From NCBI GenBank assembly GCA_016617855.1, contig JAECUM010006809.1, positions 15,001 to 79,000 of the forward strand: 64,000 nt of DNA. Reading direction: 5' to 3'. Shown here piece by piece: positions 23,500 to 34,690 of this stretch (position 1 is the first letter of the stretch; every line of letters begins with the position of its first letter). Origin of the DNA: Megalonaias nervosa. Lineage: Eukaryota; Mollusca; Bivalvia; Unionida; Unionidae. The position numbers were made by a program, and so were the translations under genes. Under the pieces are notes generated by a model. The model was not told the DNA's origin, searched no databases, and was given only the letters and a program-made list of their open reading frames with translations.

Positions 23500-24000
23500 A
23501 ATAATGTATTATCTCTCAATGAAATAGCACTCCTCATGGTGTAGTTATCTCTCTATGATATAGCACTCCTCATGAAGTCTTTTTCCCCCACTGAGTAGTA
23601 CTCATCATCATGTAATATTATGTTATGGAGTACTTGCATGATGTAATTTCTCTAATGATAAAGCACTCCACATTAAGTATTTTTCTCCATGAGTAGTGCT
23701 CATAATGATGTAGTTTTCTGTCATGGAGTACTTGCATGGTGTAATTTTCTCTAATGATATAGCACTCCTCATGAAGTCTTTTTCCACAATGAGTACTCTT
23801 CATCATGATGTAGTATTGTTATGGAGTATTTGCATGATGTAATTTTCTCTAATGATATAGCACTCCTCATGAAGTATTTTCCCCACTGAGTAGTGCTTAT
23901 CATGATCTCATCATGATGTAGTATTCTGTTAGGGAGTACTTCTCTCTGTAAAGTAGTACTCCTCATGATGTAGTTTTCTCACCATGAAGTGGTCCTCTGT
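23500..24000. repeat. Complex minisatellite, ~100-bp higher-order unit
   Basis: Sub-motifs 'gatatagcactcctcatgaa', 'gagtagtactcatcatgatg' and 'gttatggagtacttgcatga' recur in the same order about four times. Each sub-motif itself looks like a variant of a ~30-bp ancestor, so this is a higher-order array. Confidence 0.85.
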
Positions 24001-24645
24001 TAATCAGGCACATTCATATATTATCACCATCATCTCATCATTTTGTTTTTGTTCTTTTATCACTAACTGATAACGCACCACTTTTCACACATATATCAGT
24101 TACAATGTGTGTGGCTGTATGTGTATTTCAGAAAAGTGGAAGGGCATCCTTAATCATTTATGTAGAAAGAGATTTTAAATTTTGATTACTGTAACTTCAG
24201 CATAGTCAGACTGTATCTGCACAATTATTTGCAGATTTATGTCTGTGACAAAACAAATTTAAAAAAATGTGCCCATTGTGGCTCATTGTAGCCCATTTAC
24301 ATCAGGTAGATACATTTTGAAGCCATCCCTTGAGAAAGCGTTGACAACATCAGGATTAAGACAAAATGATATTGTGCTAACATCCAGTTTGTCTGAGTCA
24401 TACCAAATTTTACTATTGTTTGCATGAAAGGTGCAAACTGACATGCTTTGTTTTTATCATTAATTTCATTTCATTTAGCACACACAGCCCCACCAAGTGC
24501 CGCAAAATTTGGGGCACCTCATTTTCATTTCATGTTGTTTTCTCCCTAGGACATGCTTTGGTTTCCATTGCATAGTGATGAAAGCTGAAGCAGGCCAGGC
24601 TAAAACTTTAAATCTACTGTTGCATTATGTGATGTCAGTTCTGGG
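24001..24645. other. Non-coding stretch
   Basis: No gene recognised. Confidence 0.35.
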
Positions 24646-24649
24646 TCTA

Positions 24650-24775
24650 CATAGTTTTCAGTTAGCCCAATGATGTAACTACATGGTTTTCAGTTAGCCC
24701 AATGATGTAACTACATGGTTTTCAGTTAGCCCAATGATGTAACTACATGGTTTTCAGTTAGCCCAATGATGTAAA
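24650..24775. repeat. 32-bp minisatellite, four copies
   Basis: Four almost identical units 'ctacatggttttcagttagc' plus 'ccaatgatgtaa', indicating recent expansion. Confidence 0.96.
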
Positions 24776-25049
24776 CTACTTGACCACAGCAACATACACC
24801 ACAGGACAATGACTTGTACAGGAATATATTGTTCAAGTTACTTCCTCCTCCTTCAGTAAGTTTATAGGACAAAAGCACAGTATATAATTAAATATTATCT
24901 TGGATTTTTGTTGCCTGCACCTGATAATCATTCACATAATCTTGTATCAAATTCATTTTTTGCTTTCCAGATTTGTAATTTCACTCAAAACTGATTGACA
25001 GGTCAGAAATTGTTCAGACCTTTTGTAATTGTTCCCACTGTTGAAAATA

Positions 25050-25230
25050 AATTGTAATTTCCAAATTTCTGAAGAACAAACCTCTAAATCTGCCACACCT
25101 GAGGAAGATCAAATGTCAAAAGTCAAAGCCCTGACCCATGGGAGTGACAGAAGAGTTAAACAAAGCGATAGCAAGACTGGAAACAAAGAGCTGACAATAT
25201 CAAACATTGACAAATTGCCTAATGTTACAA
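25050..25230 (+). CDS. Candidate host exon, unidentified (weak)
   Basis: An open frame here encodes a hydrophilic, Ser/Lys/Asp/Glu-rich peptide (EEQTSKSATPEEDQMSKVKA onward to NIDKLPNVTKHQ) of a composition uncommon in chance frames of this AT-rich DNA. It is followed by a possible donor 'aag/gtagaa' near 25231. No strong acceptor precedes it and no domain is recognised. It could be a disordered region of a host protein or chance. Confidence 0.22.
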
Positions 25231-25334
25231 AACACCAAGGTAGAAGCCACAGTTTTGTAACATTATCTTTGTGGAAGAAGAGGAGGTATACTCAACAGAA
25301 TACAGTCTAAAATCACCCATACAAACGTGCATTC

Positions 25335-25690
25335 AACCACAAGCAGTATGCCATTATATAGCATTCATTAAATCACAAGCAGTATGCCATTATGTATCAT
25401 TCAACCACAAGCAGTATGCCATTATGTATCATTCATTAAATCACAAGCAGTATGCCATTATGTATCATTCATTAAATCACAAGCAGTATGCCATTATGTA
25501 TCATTCATTAAATCACAAGCAGTATGCCATTATGTATCATTCAAATCACAAGCAGTATGCCATTATGTATCATTCATTAAATCACAAGCAGTATGCCATT
25601 ATGTATCATTCATTAAATCACAAGCAGTATGCCATTATGTACCATTCAACCACAAGCAGTATGCCATTATGTATCATTCATTAAATCACA
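25335..25690. repeat. ~35-bp minisatellite, ten copies
   Basis: Units contain 'cacaagcagtatgccattat' and 'gtatcattcattaaat'. Some units lack the 'attaaat' part, giving 30-bp spacing. Two plus frames stay open across the array with repeated QAVCHYVSF and HKQYAIMYHS patterns; these are repeat products. Confidence 0.94.
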
Positions 25691-26496
25691 ACTGTGAATT
25701 ACAGATCAAGATCTGGGTTGACATGCAATTACAGCAGATCTATGTACACAGCTAATTTTGAGACAAAAAATTTGCAATGTTAAATTTTTATGCCAGAAAT
25801 TAAAAAATCTACACATATTTGTGTTTTGCTTTTTGACTATGGACAACTCAAACAGTCTCGATACTTATCTTGGAAAAGTTTATGTTAAATATATGTAAGT
25901 CATCAGGCTGTCAAAATGTCTGCATAGCAACATTTACAGGCATGGATTTTGTACATACAGTAAAATCTCTCCAAGAAACCCCGTTATTTCTGCCCCACCC
26001 TCTTCAACCAGTGAGACTTCTACCATTGGCAACCAAATGTACCTTTCATAAAGGCAAAACTATCCTTTGAATTTAGCACGTCCCCTAACTGAGAACCCTT
26101 TCCATGATCAGTGATCCTGTATTGCACACTTCAGAGTTTTCATACTTTGTTTCAAACTTTACTTCAAAACAGAGTTAAAATACAAACAAATTCAGTTGAT
26201 TTTTTTTCTCATTCCGACCATCGCCCCACTGTGGCAAGGAAAAAGAATACTGTGATGAAATCTGATTGACTCATAATGGAGCTGTACAGTTCCTAGGCAG
26301 ATCTGAATAGTAATTAAGTTTTTTATCTGCATCTCAACAGGCACTGGAGTAAATCTGCAGAAAATGGAAGAAACTGACCAGATAAAACTTTGAGATACAT
26401 GAGATGCCACCAGAGAAACACACTATGTACCATGGTTCATCCCTGAACCTCCAGCAGCTTTATAAGTTTTAAAGTAACAACAAAAGCAACCATAAA
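25691..26496. other. Non-coding stretch
   Basis: Frames up to 72 residues only; no motif. Confidence 0.35.
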
Positions 26497-27560
26497 ATAC
26501 CTGTTACAGCCTTGACCTTGAAATTTGGATGCCAGATGTGGAATCTTCTAGTGACAATTTAAAAGTATACAAAATTTCATTAACTTATTTTAAATAGCTC
26601 ACAAGTTAAAGAGCAGAAAGAAAAATCTTGCAGAAACATAAATCCATAAATACTAACATGAGACCTTGATGCTGAAAGATTGGTCAACAAAATAGCCCAC
26701 AAAAATATAGTATACCTTACTCTCAAGTGGTTCTCAAGTTTTGAGGGAAAACTTAAAATTTTGACACAAGACCCTGAACATATCTGCTACCAACTTAAGA
26801 CTTTGAATGGAACACAAGATGGAAAACTTAAAATATTACACTGTGACCCTGACCTTGAAGATGTGATTGCCAATATTGTACATAACACACCTTCCAATGA
26901 TAATGACAAGTATACCAAGTTTCATCCTTTGATCTCATTAAAGAGTGAAATGAAAGTGCGACAGAAAAATTAAAAAATGACTCATGACCTTGACCTTGAA
27001 AATGGGACCTCCAATGTAAAATGTCAGAGATATTCTAATGGTTATGCATTTGTATACTAAGTTTCATTACTTAATCTAAAATTACTGTAAAGTTCAAGAG
27101 TGGAATTGAAAGTGCAAGGAAAAACTTATAATATTTATCTGTGACCTTGACCCTGAAGATAGACCTCCAATATTATTGAGAACACATACTCTAATGAAGG
27201 TGTGTATCAGATTTCATTATTTAATCTCAGATGATTTGAAAATTAAAGAGTGGAAATGAAAGTGCCAAAGGAGACTGAAAATACTGAGCCATGACCTTGA
27301 CCTTGAAGATTGGGCCCTTAATTGGTAGACAACACAACTTCTAATGATGATGTGTAATTATAGCAAATTTCATTCCTTAATCTTAAATGGTCAGAAGGTT
27401 ATAGAGTGGAAATGAAAGTGTGACAGGAAATTTAAAATACTGAGCCATGACCTTGACCTTGATTAAAGGACCCTTAATGTGGTGGGCAATAAACAATGTA
27501 ATGATGATTTATTAGTATACCAAGTTTCAACCACTTAATCTTTGATGGTTTCTAAGTTAC
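26497..27560. repeat. ~150-bp modular repeat ('gaccttgaccttgaa' family)
   Basis: About seven diverged units, each with 'catgaccttgaccttgaa', 'caagtttcatt', 'aatctcaaatgg', 'agagtggaaatgaaagtg' and a closing 'ttaaaatactgagc'. Spacing is about 145-160 bp in the clean part. A 97-residue frame at 26680-26973 lies within the repeat and repeats its own 'GKLKIL' piece, so it is not a gene. Confidence 0.85.
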
Positions 27561-27804
27561 AGAGCATAAGCAAATCAATGATGGATGACTGATCATGTAC
27601 ACAAAAATGATACTATGTCTCAAATTTGGTAACACCAAATTCTCATCATATATGATTTGAATTGGATATGTTTTGCTGACAATAGGTTCTTGAAAGATCA
27701 CATCACACTATCCCTTGTTTTAGCATGCCTGCATAACTTCTAAAGACACTCATAAGGCTCATAATACAAAGGCAGGTACAGATTCAATTTTTCTTATTGA
27801 AAAT

Positions 27805-28800
27805 AAAAAATGAGATCTCTTGAAGGGACTGATGCTCTAATAGGTGAGAAGAATTTCCAGGAATATCAAGATGAAATCATTTCTTCATTTTGACTGCTGA
27901 GTGTTGAAACCATCTCAGATGATCTTTAAAAATAATATGATTTTCAAATTGGCTGCTGTGGTGAACATACTAGATGTCAGCTTGGCACTGTCTGTCATTT
28001 AAAACAAAGTAGGCATCATTAGAAGTGTTGTGGTGAAAAAATCAAAGTCATAATGACCATCCATTCAGGGGGAATAATGATTGTTGTTGTTGTTGTTATA
28101 GGGTTTAACGCCACTTTTCAGCACAAGATAGGCTATACATGGCGGCCAGTATTAATGGTGGGGGAAGAACCCTGGAAAACCCCGGGAAGAACCACCGACC
28201 CACGAGAAGCTACTGGCAGGCTTTCTCACGTACCCACGTTAGCCGAGTCTGGACTCGAACCCACGCAGACAGAGGTGAGATGGCAGTGATCCGTAACGAT
28301 CAGCGCTTTAGACCACTCGGCCACTCGGGGCCCCGGGGAATAATGAAACAAGACTTTTAAGATAGGTGTCATGGCAGCCATATTCATATAGAACTGGCAC
28401 CATTGTAATTTAGAACCAACCTGGTATCATAAGATGTCTGTTGGTGAAAACTCTATGCTGATATACCATCCATTTTGAAGGAGTAAAGAATATTTTCAAG
28501 ATGGCTGCTGTGGTGGCCATACTGGAAATCAGATCAGCACCAATGTCATTTAGGACCAACTAGATGTCATAAGAAGTCTTTTTATGGAAACTTCATGTTG
28601 ATACAACCATCCATTCTTGACGAGAAATGATAAAATGCTTTTCAAGATGACCACTGTGTGGAAGTCAGAGCAGCAGCATTTTCATTTAAGACCAACTGGA
28701 CATAATAAGAAGTATTTTGATGAAAACCCCACATAAGTATGAAAATCTGTTTAGCTGGAGTTGTGATAACAAGATTTTCAAGATATTCTGAATCAATAAT
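27805..28800. repeat. ~150-bp modular repeat 'M', locus 2, split by a SINE
   Basis: The opening 'cttgaagggactgatgctc', then 'tgttgaaaccatctcagatg', 'ggctgctgtggtg' and 'gatgtcagcttggcac' match locus 1 at 8.75 kb in order. Units continue after the SINE-B copy at 28081-28334 ('gtcatggcagccatattcat' onward). The SINE therefore inserted after the two loci had separated. Confidence 0.85.
28069..28346 (-). mobile_element. SINE-B, full-length copy with 12-bp target duplication
   Basis: Body 28081-28334, flanked by 'ggggaataatga' (28069-28080 and 28335-28346), a perfect duplication. Read on the minus strand it begins 'gagtggccgagtggtctaaa', with an A-box typical of Leu/Ser-like tRNAs, then 'gtgggttcgagtccagac' with a perfect B-box. 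A ~170-bp body ends 'gtggcgttaaaccctat' and a (CAA)n tail. Both polymerase III boxes look intact, so this is a young copy. Confidence 0.94.
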
Positions 28801-29025
28801 AACACAAGAACATATCTACATTCACATGCAAAAAGCAGTGTTGTATACATAATGTTTTCACTGGTAAATCTGGCTTGTGTATTGAAACCTCTGCCAGTAA
28901 TATTTTAAACAATCTTTGAAAGATTAGTCAGGTTGAAAATAAAGATAATGTCTAACAACTTCATTAGAAAAAAAGCTATTATCAACGAAAAATTCCCAAC
29001 ATGATTATAAAACAAGTATTCAACC

Positions 29026-29029
<4 letters not shown>
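28801..29029. other. Short non-coding spacer
   Basis: Nothing recognised. Confidence 0.3.
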
Positions 29030-29071
<42 letters not shown>

Positions 29072-29073
29072 AT

Positions 29074-29105
<32 letters not shown>
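29030..29105. repeat. (CA)n microsatellite
   Basis: About 37 CA units with 'cgcaca' and 'catgca' interruptions. No SINE-A body adjoins it. Confidence 0.97.
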
Positions 29106-29107
<2 letters not shown>

Positions 29108-29234
29108 CCTCTCCCTCTATTCTCACTTGGTCTGCATCCCCATTCTTCCATAGCCCGTTGTACACAATTGATCATGGCGAGGGGTACATCTATACTTGCT
29201 TATAAGTCACATTGAAATGCAAACAACAAAAATC

Positions 29235-29400
29235 CAGGTCTGCTGTAGCATAATGTAGATCAGGGTCAATGTTATTTGTTCTACTGATTACTCCTAACAA
29301 ACTGCACAGATCCAGATCTGCCAGTGCATTATGCAATGGCAGATCTCGGTCTGTGCAGTTTGCAGTTGGACTTGTCTTATAAACAAGTATAAATGGTATA
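29235..29400. repeat. Copy of the 'gatctgcca' palindromic repeat with a 24-bp hairpin
   Basis: Arm 29300-29323 ('aactgcacagatccagatct' then 'gcca') pairs with 29337-29360 at 22 of 24 positions over a 13-base loop. It shares 'ttgttctactgatta' with the copy at 2.3 kb. Confidence 0.75.
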
Positions 29401-29929
29401 CTCTTTCCTCCTGCCTAGTTAACTTTTATTCCACCATATTGGCACTCCATGCTGGTACAAAAATCAATATTTAAGTTCATGTGTTTGTTTTTTTGTTTTG
29501 TTTTATAAGAAATGTTTCACAAATGCTTTGCATTTCCCAACAGAACCTCAATTATATTTTGAAATTTCTGCACGAAATGAGACTTCATTTTGAGTTTGAC
29601 ACACTACACACCTACTGCTTTCATGTTAATGTATTTTATAAACCACACAAGCACTGAATGAATAATCTCTAGGTTTTGGATTAAATATGGTTGGGGGGGG
29701 GGGGGTCTCCTTTCTTTCTCTGGACACTCCTGAGCCTTGTAAGTTGATATATGTAACTAAATCGGGTTGTTGTCTTTTTATTTATAAAAAAATAATGAAA
29801 CCTTCTCTCTGTGTCAACCAAACTTTTATGTGGATTAATATATTTGGTCAAGTATAACATGCACTGAACTGTGAACAGTGTTCACTTAGCACTGTCACCA
29901 TGTATTACATAGCCATTTAATCTTAACAT
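29401..29929. other. Non-coding spacer with a 13-G run
   Basis: A poly-G run at 29693-29705 is the only notable feature; it may cause assembly errors. Confidence 0.45.
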
Positions 29930-30400
29930 GATTGATATGGTGTTCAATATGGATATTCAGTCTGTGTTTCTGTATGGTGTTCAATATGGATATTCAGTCT
30001 GTGTGTTTGTATGGTGTTCAATCTGGATATATTCAGTATGTGTTTCTGTAAGGTGTTCAATATGGATATTCAGTCTGTGTTTTTGTATGATGTTCAATCT
30101 GGATATTCAGTCTGTGTTTCTGTAAGGTGTTCAATATAGATATTCAGTCTGTGTTTCTGTATGGTGTTCAATATGGATATTCAATTTGTTTTTGTATGGT
30201 GTTTGATATGGATATTCAGTCTGTGTTTTTGTATGGTGTTCAATATAGATATTCAGTCTGTGTTTCTTTATGGTGTATAATATGGATATTCAGTCTTGAT
30301 ATGGTGTTCCATATGGATATTCAGTCTGTTTCTGTATAGTGTTCATTATGGATATTCAATACTGATATGGTTTTCAATATGGATATTCTGTCTTTCTGCA
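29930..30400. repeat. ~36-bp minisatellite, about thirteen copies
   Basis: Units contain 'tggtgttcaatatggatatt' and 'cagtctgtgtttctgta'. Because most units are 36 bp, two adjacent plus frames stay open (repeats of the type NMDIQSVFLYG). Confidence 0.93.
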
Positions 30401-30764
30401 TTTGAAAACCCAGATCTGAATGATTTAAATGTTTTTACAGTTATCAGAACATCTATGATGTACTGAAACAAATTTGTATATATCAAAATTTGTTCTACAT
30501 TCCATGCACACTGTCAAGCTTACAAACATTTGTATGCATAAGCATGTTATGAATACAAAACACTATCTATGCTTTGTTCCAAGTTGAGGGAAAGAACTAA
30601 TTTGATAGGGGGTATAAATTCATTTCAGCATGATAATCTTGGAGTATCTCTAGTCTATAAATAACACATTTGTTCTCCTGACTTCAAACAAAACACATTT
30701 GAAGCCTGCAGACAAGTGTCAACCCAGTTTGTTCAACTTAAATCGTTAAATGCAGGATCTGTTC
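30401..30764. other. Non-coding spacer
   Basis: Nothing recognised. Confidence 0.35.
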
Positions 30765-31292
30765 TAAGAGATGAAGTTGTGGGATTCTTGTACAAGTGAT
30801 TGTGGGATACCTGTACATGTGATTGCGAAATTCTTGTACATGTGATTGTGGGATTCTTGTGCAAGTGATTGTAAGATTCTTGCACAAGTGATAGTGGGAT
30901 TCTGAGACATGTGATTGTGGGATATTTGTACAAGTGATTGTATAATTCTAAGACATGTGATTGTGTGATTCTTGTGCAAGTGATTGTGGGATTCTTATAC
31001 ATTTGATTGTGAGATTATATGACATGTTATTGTGGGATTTTTATGCAAGTGATTGTGGGATTCTAAGGCATGCAATTGTAGAATTCTAGGATATGTGACT
31101 GCTGGATTCTAGAATATGCATTTGTGTGATTCTATGATGTTATTGTGGGAGTCTTGGACATGTCATTGTGGGATTCTCAGACATGAGATTGTGGGTTTGT
31201 AGGATGTTATTGTGGGATTCTAGAACACATGATTGTGGGATTCTTGGACATGTTATTGTGGAATTCTAAGACATGTGATTGTGGGATTCATG
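30765..31292. repeat. ~21-24-bp minisatellite
   Basis: About twenty-four units based on 'gtgattgtgggattcttgta'. Variants alternate 'ttctaagacat' and 'ttcttgtacaa'. Minus-strand open frames here are repeat read-through. Confidence 0.92.
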
Positions 31293-31616
31293 ACAATTTC
31301 TCAAAAATGTGCCAACCAAAAAAATAGAACACAAAAAACAGAACATCAATTTTATGAGCACTACATTTATTTTTTTGTTAAATCCTTCCTACATTTAGAA
31401 AATTCCCCCTTTTTTCTTCAAACAGAGGGAATTTCCATCCAAAATTTTTAATTTAAGAGTTGACCCTGTAAGTGTATGTATAAACCCTAATCTACCTGTG
31501 CATTATGCAACAGGAGCTCTAGATCTACATGTGATTTTTGCAACTGATTGCGCTTTATATCTGACTACATATAAGAATTTTTGTCCTTAATTAAATATTT
31601 CAAAATGTTTACTTAC

Positions 31617-31743
31617 CTTCGTATTCTTCATCTGCATCTTTTGCTGATGCTGAACTATGGGCCACTTTCGCCTTGACACTGTGAGATGATTTCTCTCTGT
31701 CATCTGACATTTTATTGCTTTCCTCTTACATTCTTCAGTACAT
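31617..31743 (-). CDS. First coding exon of an unidentified host gene
   Basis: On the minus strand an acceptor 'ctattttcacag' is followed by a 33-base 5' UTR piece with in-frame stops, then an ATG at 31710 with A at -3. Thirty-one codons follow, starting MSDDREKSSHSVKAKV and ending AKDADEEYE. The exon leaves one base of the next codon before a strong donor, GAAG/GTAAGT (31617 to 31616-31611). The peptide is short, polar and acidic at its end, as in many nuclear or chromatin proteins. A tail of the form DEEYE could lead into a chromodomain, but that is speculation. Later exons would lie below 31.6 kb and I could not find them. An upstream 5' UTR exon lies above 31.74 kb, since the exon opens with an acceptor. 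Confidence 0.6.
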
Positions 31744-31819
31744 CTGTGAAAATAGATAAGTAATATACCATATTACTCACGTAATTATCATCAGTAGTAC
31801 CCATAATATAGTATTATCA

Positions 31820-31842
31820 GTATTATTATTGTTATTATTATA

Positions 31843-31891
<49 letters not shown>
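31820..31891. repeat. (TTA)n microsatellite
   Basis: More than twenty TTA units with a few early interruptions, only ~80 bp upstream of the candidate exon on the minus strand. Confidence 0.96.
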
Positions 31892-31892
<1 letters not shown>

Positions 31893-32544
31893 ACTTCTTA
31901 TTGGAGTCTTAGATGTTCAAAATGCAATGATACATATATAAAAAATTCACTGCAGACCCTGGTCGTACAGTTTATTTGGCAAATCCAGATCTGCTCTATC
32001 TGTCACAAGAGCTGATTCAATATTTCAAGTAATAATTGTTCCTCAGAACCTAAAAATATTGCTCTAGATATAAAACTGGAGCCTTTTGATTTCTTGGAAT
32101 ATTTTCAAGTATGTTTTGTCGTCAAGTGAAATTTTATGACTGAGTTAATTGGATGTGCATTCTATTTAGGTATATATGGCAAACAAGGGCTTTATGGGAA
32201 GGAGATGACAGCTTTGTTTTATTAATATTTCTGTTGTATGGGTAGATATTATTTTACTAAATTATGTATACTTGCATACACTCAAGATAAAAACAGTTTA
32301 TCATATCTCACCGTATAAGCCCAGATGGTCAACCTTGTAAATTTTAAGAAAAAATCTTCTTCCAGTACAAATTTCCAAGCATTTTAAAATGATTTTTAAA
32401 TGGCTCATTATTAAGTACAAAATTATCATGGTAGAGTTATTGATACTCTAAAATTTTAATCTGCAACTGTAATACACATCTCCATGGGGGATTGGGGGGT
32501 GTAGATTAGGCCCATTCTCCTGCATGTCATGAGAAGCAAGTAAT
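31892..32544. other. Non-coding stretch
   Basis: Around 31960-32010 short matches to the 'gatctgcca' repeat family ('cagaccctgg', 'ccagatctgctc') suggest a decayed copy. Otherwise nothing. Confidence 0.35.
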
Positions 32545-32695
32545 GGCGACAGGAACTACAGTGGTTTAGTGGTTAGTGTACCATGTCAACTATTGCTGGA
32601 TGTTCTTGGACAAGGCACTTTACTCCAATTGCCATGGCACTAAATAACCAACTACTTATGTGCCATAAAACACCAAATCCAAGTGAATACATGTG
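32545..32695 (+). mobile_element. tRNA-headed SINE remnant (SINE-C group)
   Basis: The head 'cagtggtttagtggttagtg' resembles an A-box region. A core 'cttggacaaggcactttact' followed by 'ccaattgcc' is shared with the copies near 2.7, 4.5 and 35.9 kb. The core resembles the conserved central domains of CORE/V-type SINEs, an inference by eye. Confidence 0.55.
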
Positions 32696-33914
32696 GAAAT
32701 AGGTTTTTATTATTGCACTTATCAGTTTAAATTTTTTACTGCTCATGATAAAAACTATCCCTCTCTGTACAGATCCATCCTTGATGCAAGCTTCTCTGTG
32801 GAACAAAACTATATTTGCCAGAGCTTTATTTTATCAACATGTGTTTAAAATGTGTTTTCAGTCCCACACCTAAAAGAATCAGGTGTTAATTTCATTACTG
32901 AGTATTCTAAATGTCAAGACTGTAAAAGAACTGAAATTGCAATCAGTAGAACACTTGTCCCAATTTCATTTACAAATAGGATAAACTTTCAGAAGATTCT
33001 TGTTACTAAATTTTACTTTTCATTATCAACCAATCATGGTTCTTCAAACCTGTATACTCTATGTTCAGCCATTAGTAGACTGGTTTCCATTCATCCACAT
33101 AATCAATGCCATGAGTCCTAAAATCATTCTGGTGAAATGAAGCTAGACCAGGCAGAACTCCAAGAAACTAAATTAAGACTTTCAAAAATGCAGAAAGATT
33201 AAGATGAATAAAGTTCCAGTAATTCCAATGAGAGTGACTTTTGCCAGGGATATCTGTTGGTGGCATCCAAGCATACTTTATCATTGTAACAAAACTTGAA
33301 AGGTAACTGTTAAATCTAATTACCTTATCCTGACCCCTTCCACTCATTTGGGCAAGTGGAGGAAGGGAATCTGGGTTAGGAAATCAAAACATTTGGCTTA
33401 CATTCTTTTTTTTACATTTAAGTTATCATGGGACCATCTTTATGACTCTTGACATGAAGATTAATGGAGGAAGCTTAACATACTGACAGGAATGTTTTTT
33501 ACCATGAGAAAATGCTCCTACAAGTCAAAACTACTTAGGATCCATGACTATCAGCTTAAAAGTCTGGCCAATATTAATGGGCTTGTTAATTTTTTTTTTT
33601 TTTATGTGTAAATTTTACAATATCACTTGAAGAATCTTGAAACGACACAATTTCAAGTTTTGTGCAAATTTATGGATGAAAACTTCATTAACATAGATAT
33701 TATCTATGTATATGTTTATTTTGCAAACAGATATTTTGGGAATGTTTTGCCACAAATTTTCTTATGTAATTGCTTAATGAAAAAATTCAACTTTCTTACC
33801 ATGATTCCTAACTTTATTTGCCACCTTCTTTCCAACATTTTTCAAAAAGAAGGAAAAAATCCAGAAACTGATGACTTCAAATTAGTCATCTCCTAAATTA
33901 TCTTTAAGTAATTA
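32696..33914. other. Non-coding stretch
   Basis: An 89-residue frame at 32852-33121 is preceded by an acceptor-like 'gtgttttcag', but it has no donor, no motif and an ordinary stop, so I do not call it. Nothing else seen. Confidence 0.35.
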
Positions 33915-34511
33915 ATTTTACCAGTATGTACTCATACTGACCAATATGTACTCATACTAACTAGCATGTACTCATACTGACCAATATATGCTCATACTGA
34001 CTAGTATGTACTCATATTGACCAGTATATACTCATATGTACTCATACTAACCAATATGTACTGATACTGATCGATATGTACTCATATTGACCAGTATATA
34101 CTCATATTGCCCAATATGTACACATACTGACTAGTATGTACTCATACCAACCAGTATGTAGTCATACTGACCAGTATGAACTCATACTGAACAGTATGTA
34201 CTCATACTACCAGTATGTGCTCATACTGACCAGTATATATTCATAATATACCAGTATGTATTCATATTGAGCATTATGTACTCATACTGAGCAGTATGTA
34301 CTCATACTGACCAATATGTACTCAAATTGAGCAGTATGTACTCATACTACCAGTATGCTTGGATTCGGCGAATGTGTATATGTGAGAAAGCTTGCCAGCA
34401 GCTTCTCGTGGGTCGGTGGTTCTTTCCAGGGATTTCCCGGTTTCTTCCTCCACCATTAATACTGGCCGCCATGTATAGCCTATTGTGTGCTGAAAAATGG
34501 CATTAAGCCCT

Positions 34512-34542
<31 letters not shown>

Positions 34543-34690
34543 CTACCAGTATGTACTCATACTGAGCTGTGTGTACTCATATTGACAAGTATATACTCAT
34601 ACTACCAGTATGTACTCATATTGACAAATGTATACTCATACTGATCAGTATGTACTCATATTAACTAATATGTACTCATATTAACTAATT
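33915..34690. repeat. ~20-bp minisatellite split by a SINE
   Basis: Around thirty units of 'gtactcatactgaccagtat' with variants. The array is interrupted by a SINE-B fragment at 34358-34541 and continues on the other side with the same unit. Confidence 0.94.
34346..34553 (+). mobile_element. SINE-B, 5'-truncated copy inside a minisatellite
   Basis: Body 34358-34541. It lacks the tRNA head but carries the body ('cagcttctcgtgggtcggtg', 'actggccgccatgtatagcc') and a long (CAA)n tail. It is flanked by 'actaccagtatg' (34346-34357 and 34542-34553). The flank is also a repeat unit variant, but the exact match including the rarer 'actacc' form supports a true duplication. Confidence 0.9.

Noticed and set aside
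25335..25690. Regular spaced repeats as a CRISPR array
   Set aside because: Units are contiguous with no unique spacers, the genome is eukaryotic, and no cas genes are present. The same applies to the other arrays.
26680..26973. 97-residue frame as a gene
   Set aside because: Lies within the ~150-bp modular repeat and repeats its own motif.
28053..28360. Two overlapping plus frames rich in Gly/Arg
   Set aside because: Both are translations of the SINE-B insertion.
32852..33121. Frame preceded by an acceptor-like 'gtgttttcag'
   Set aside because: No donor, no motif, and composition is like surrounding non-coding DNA.
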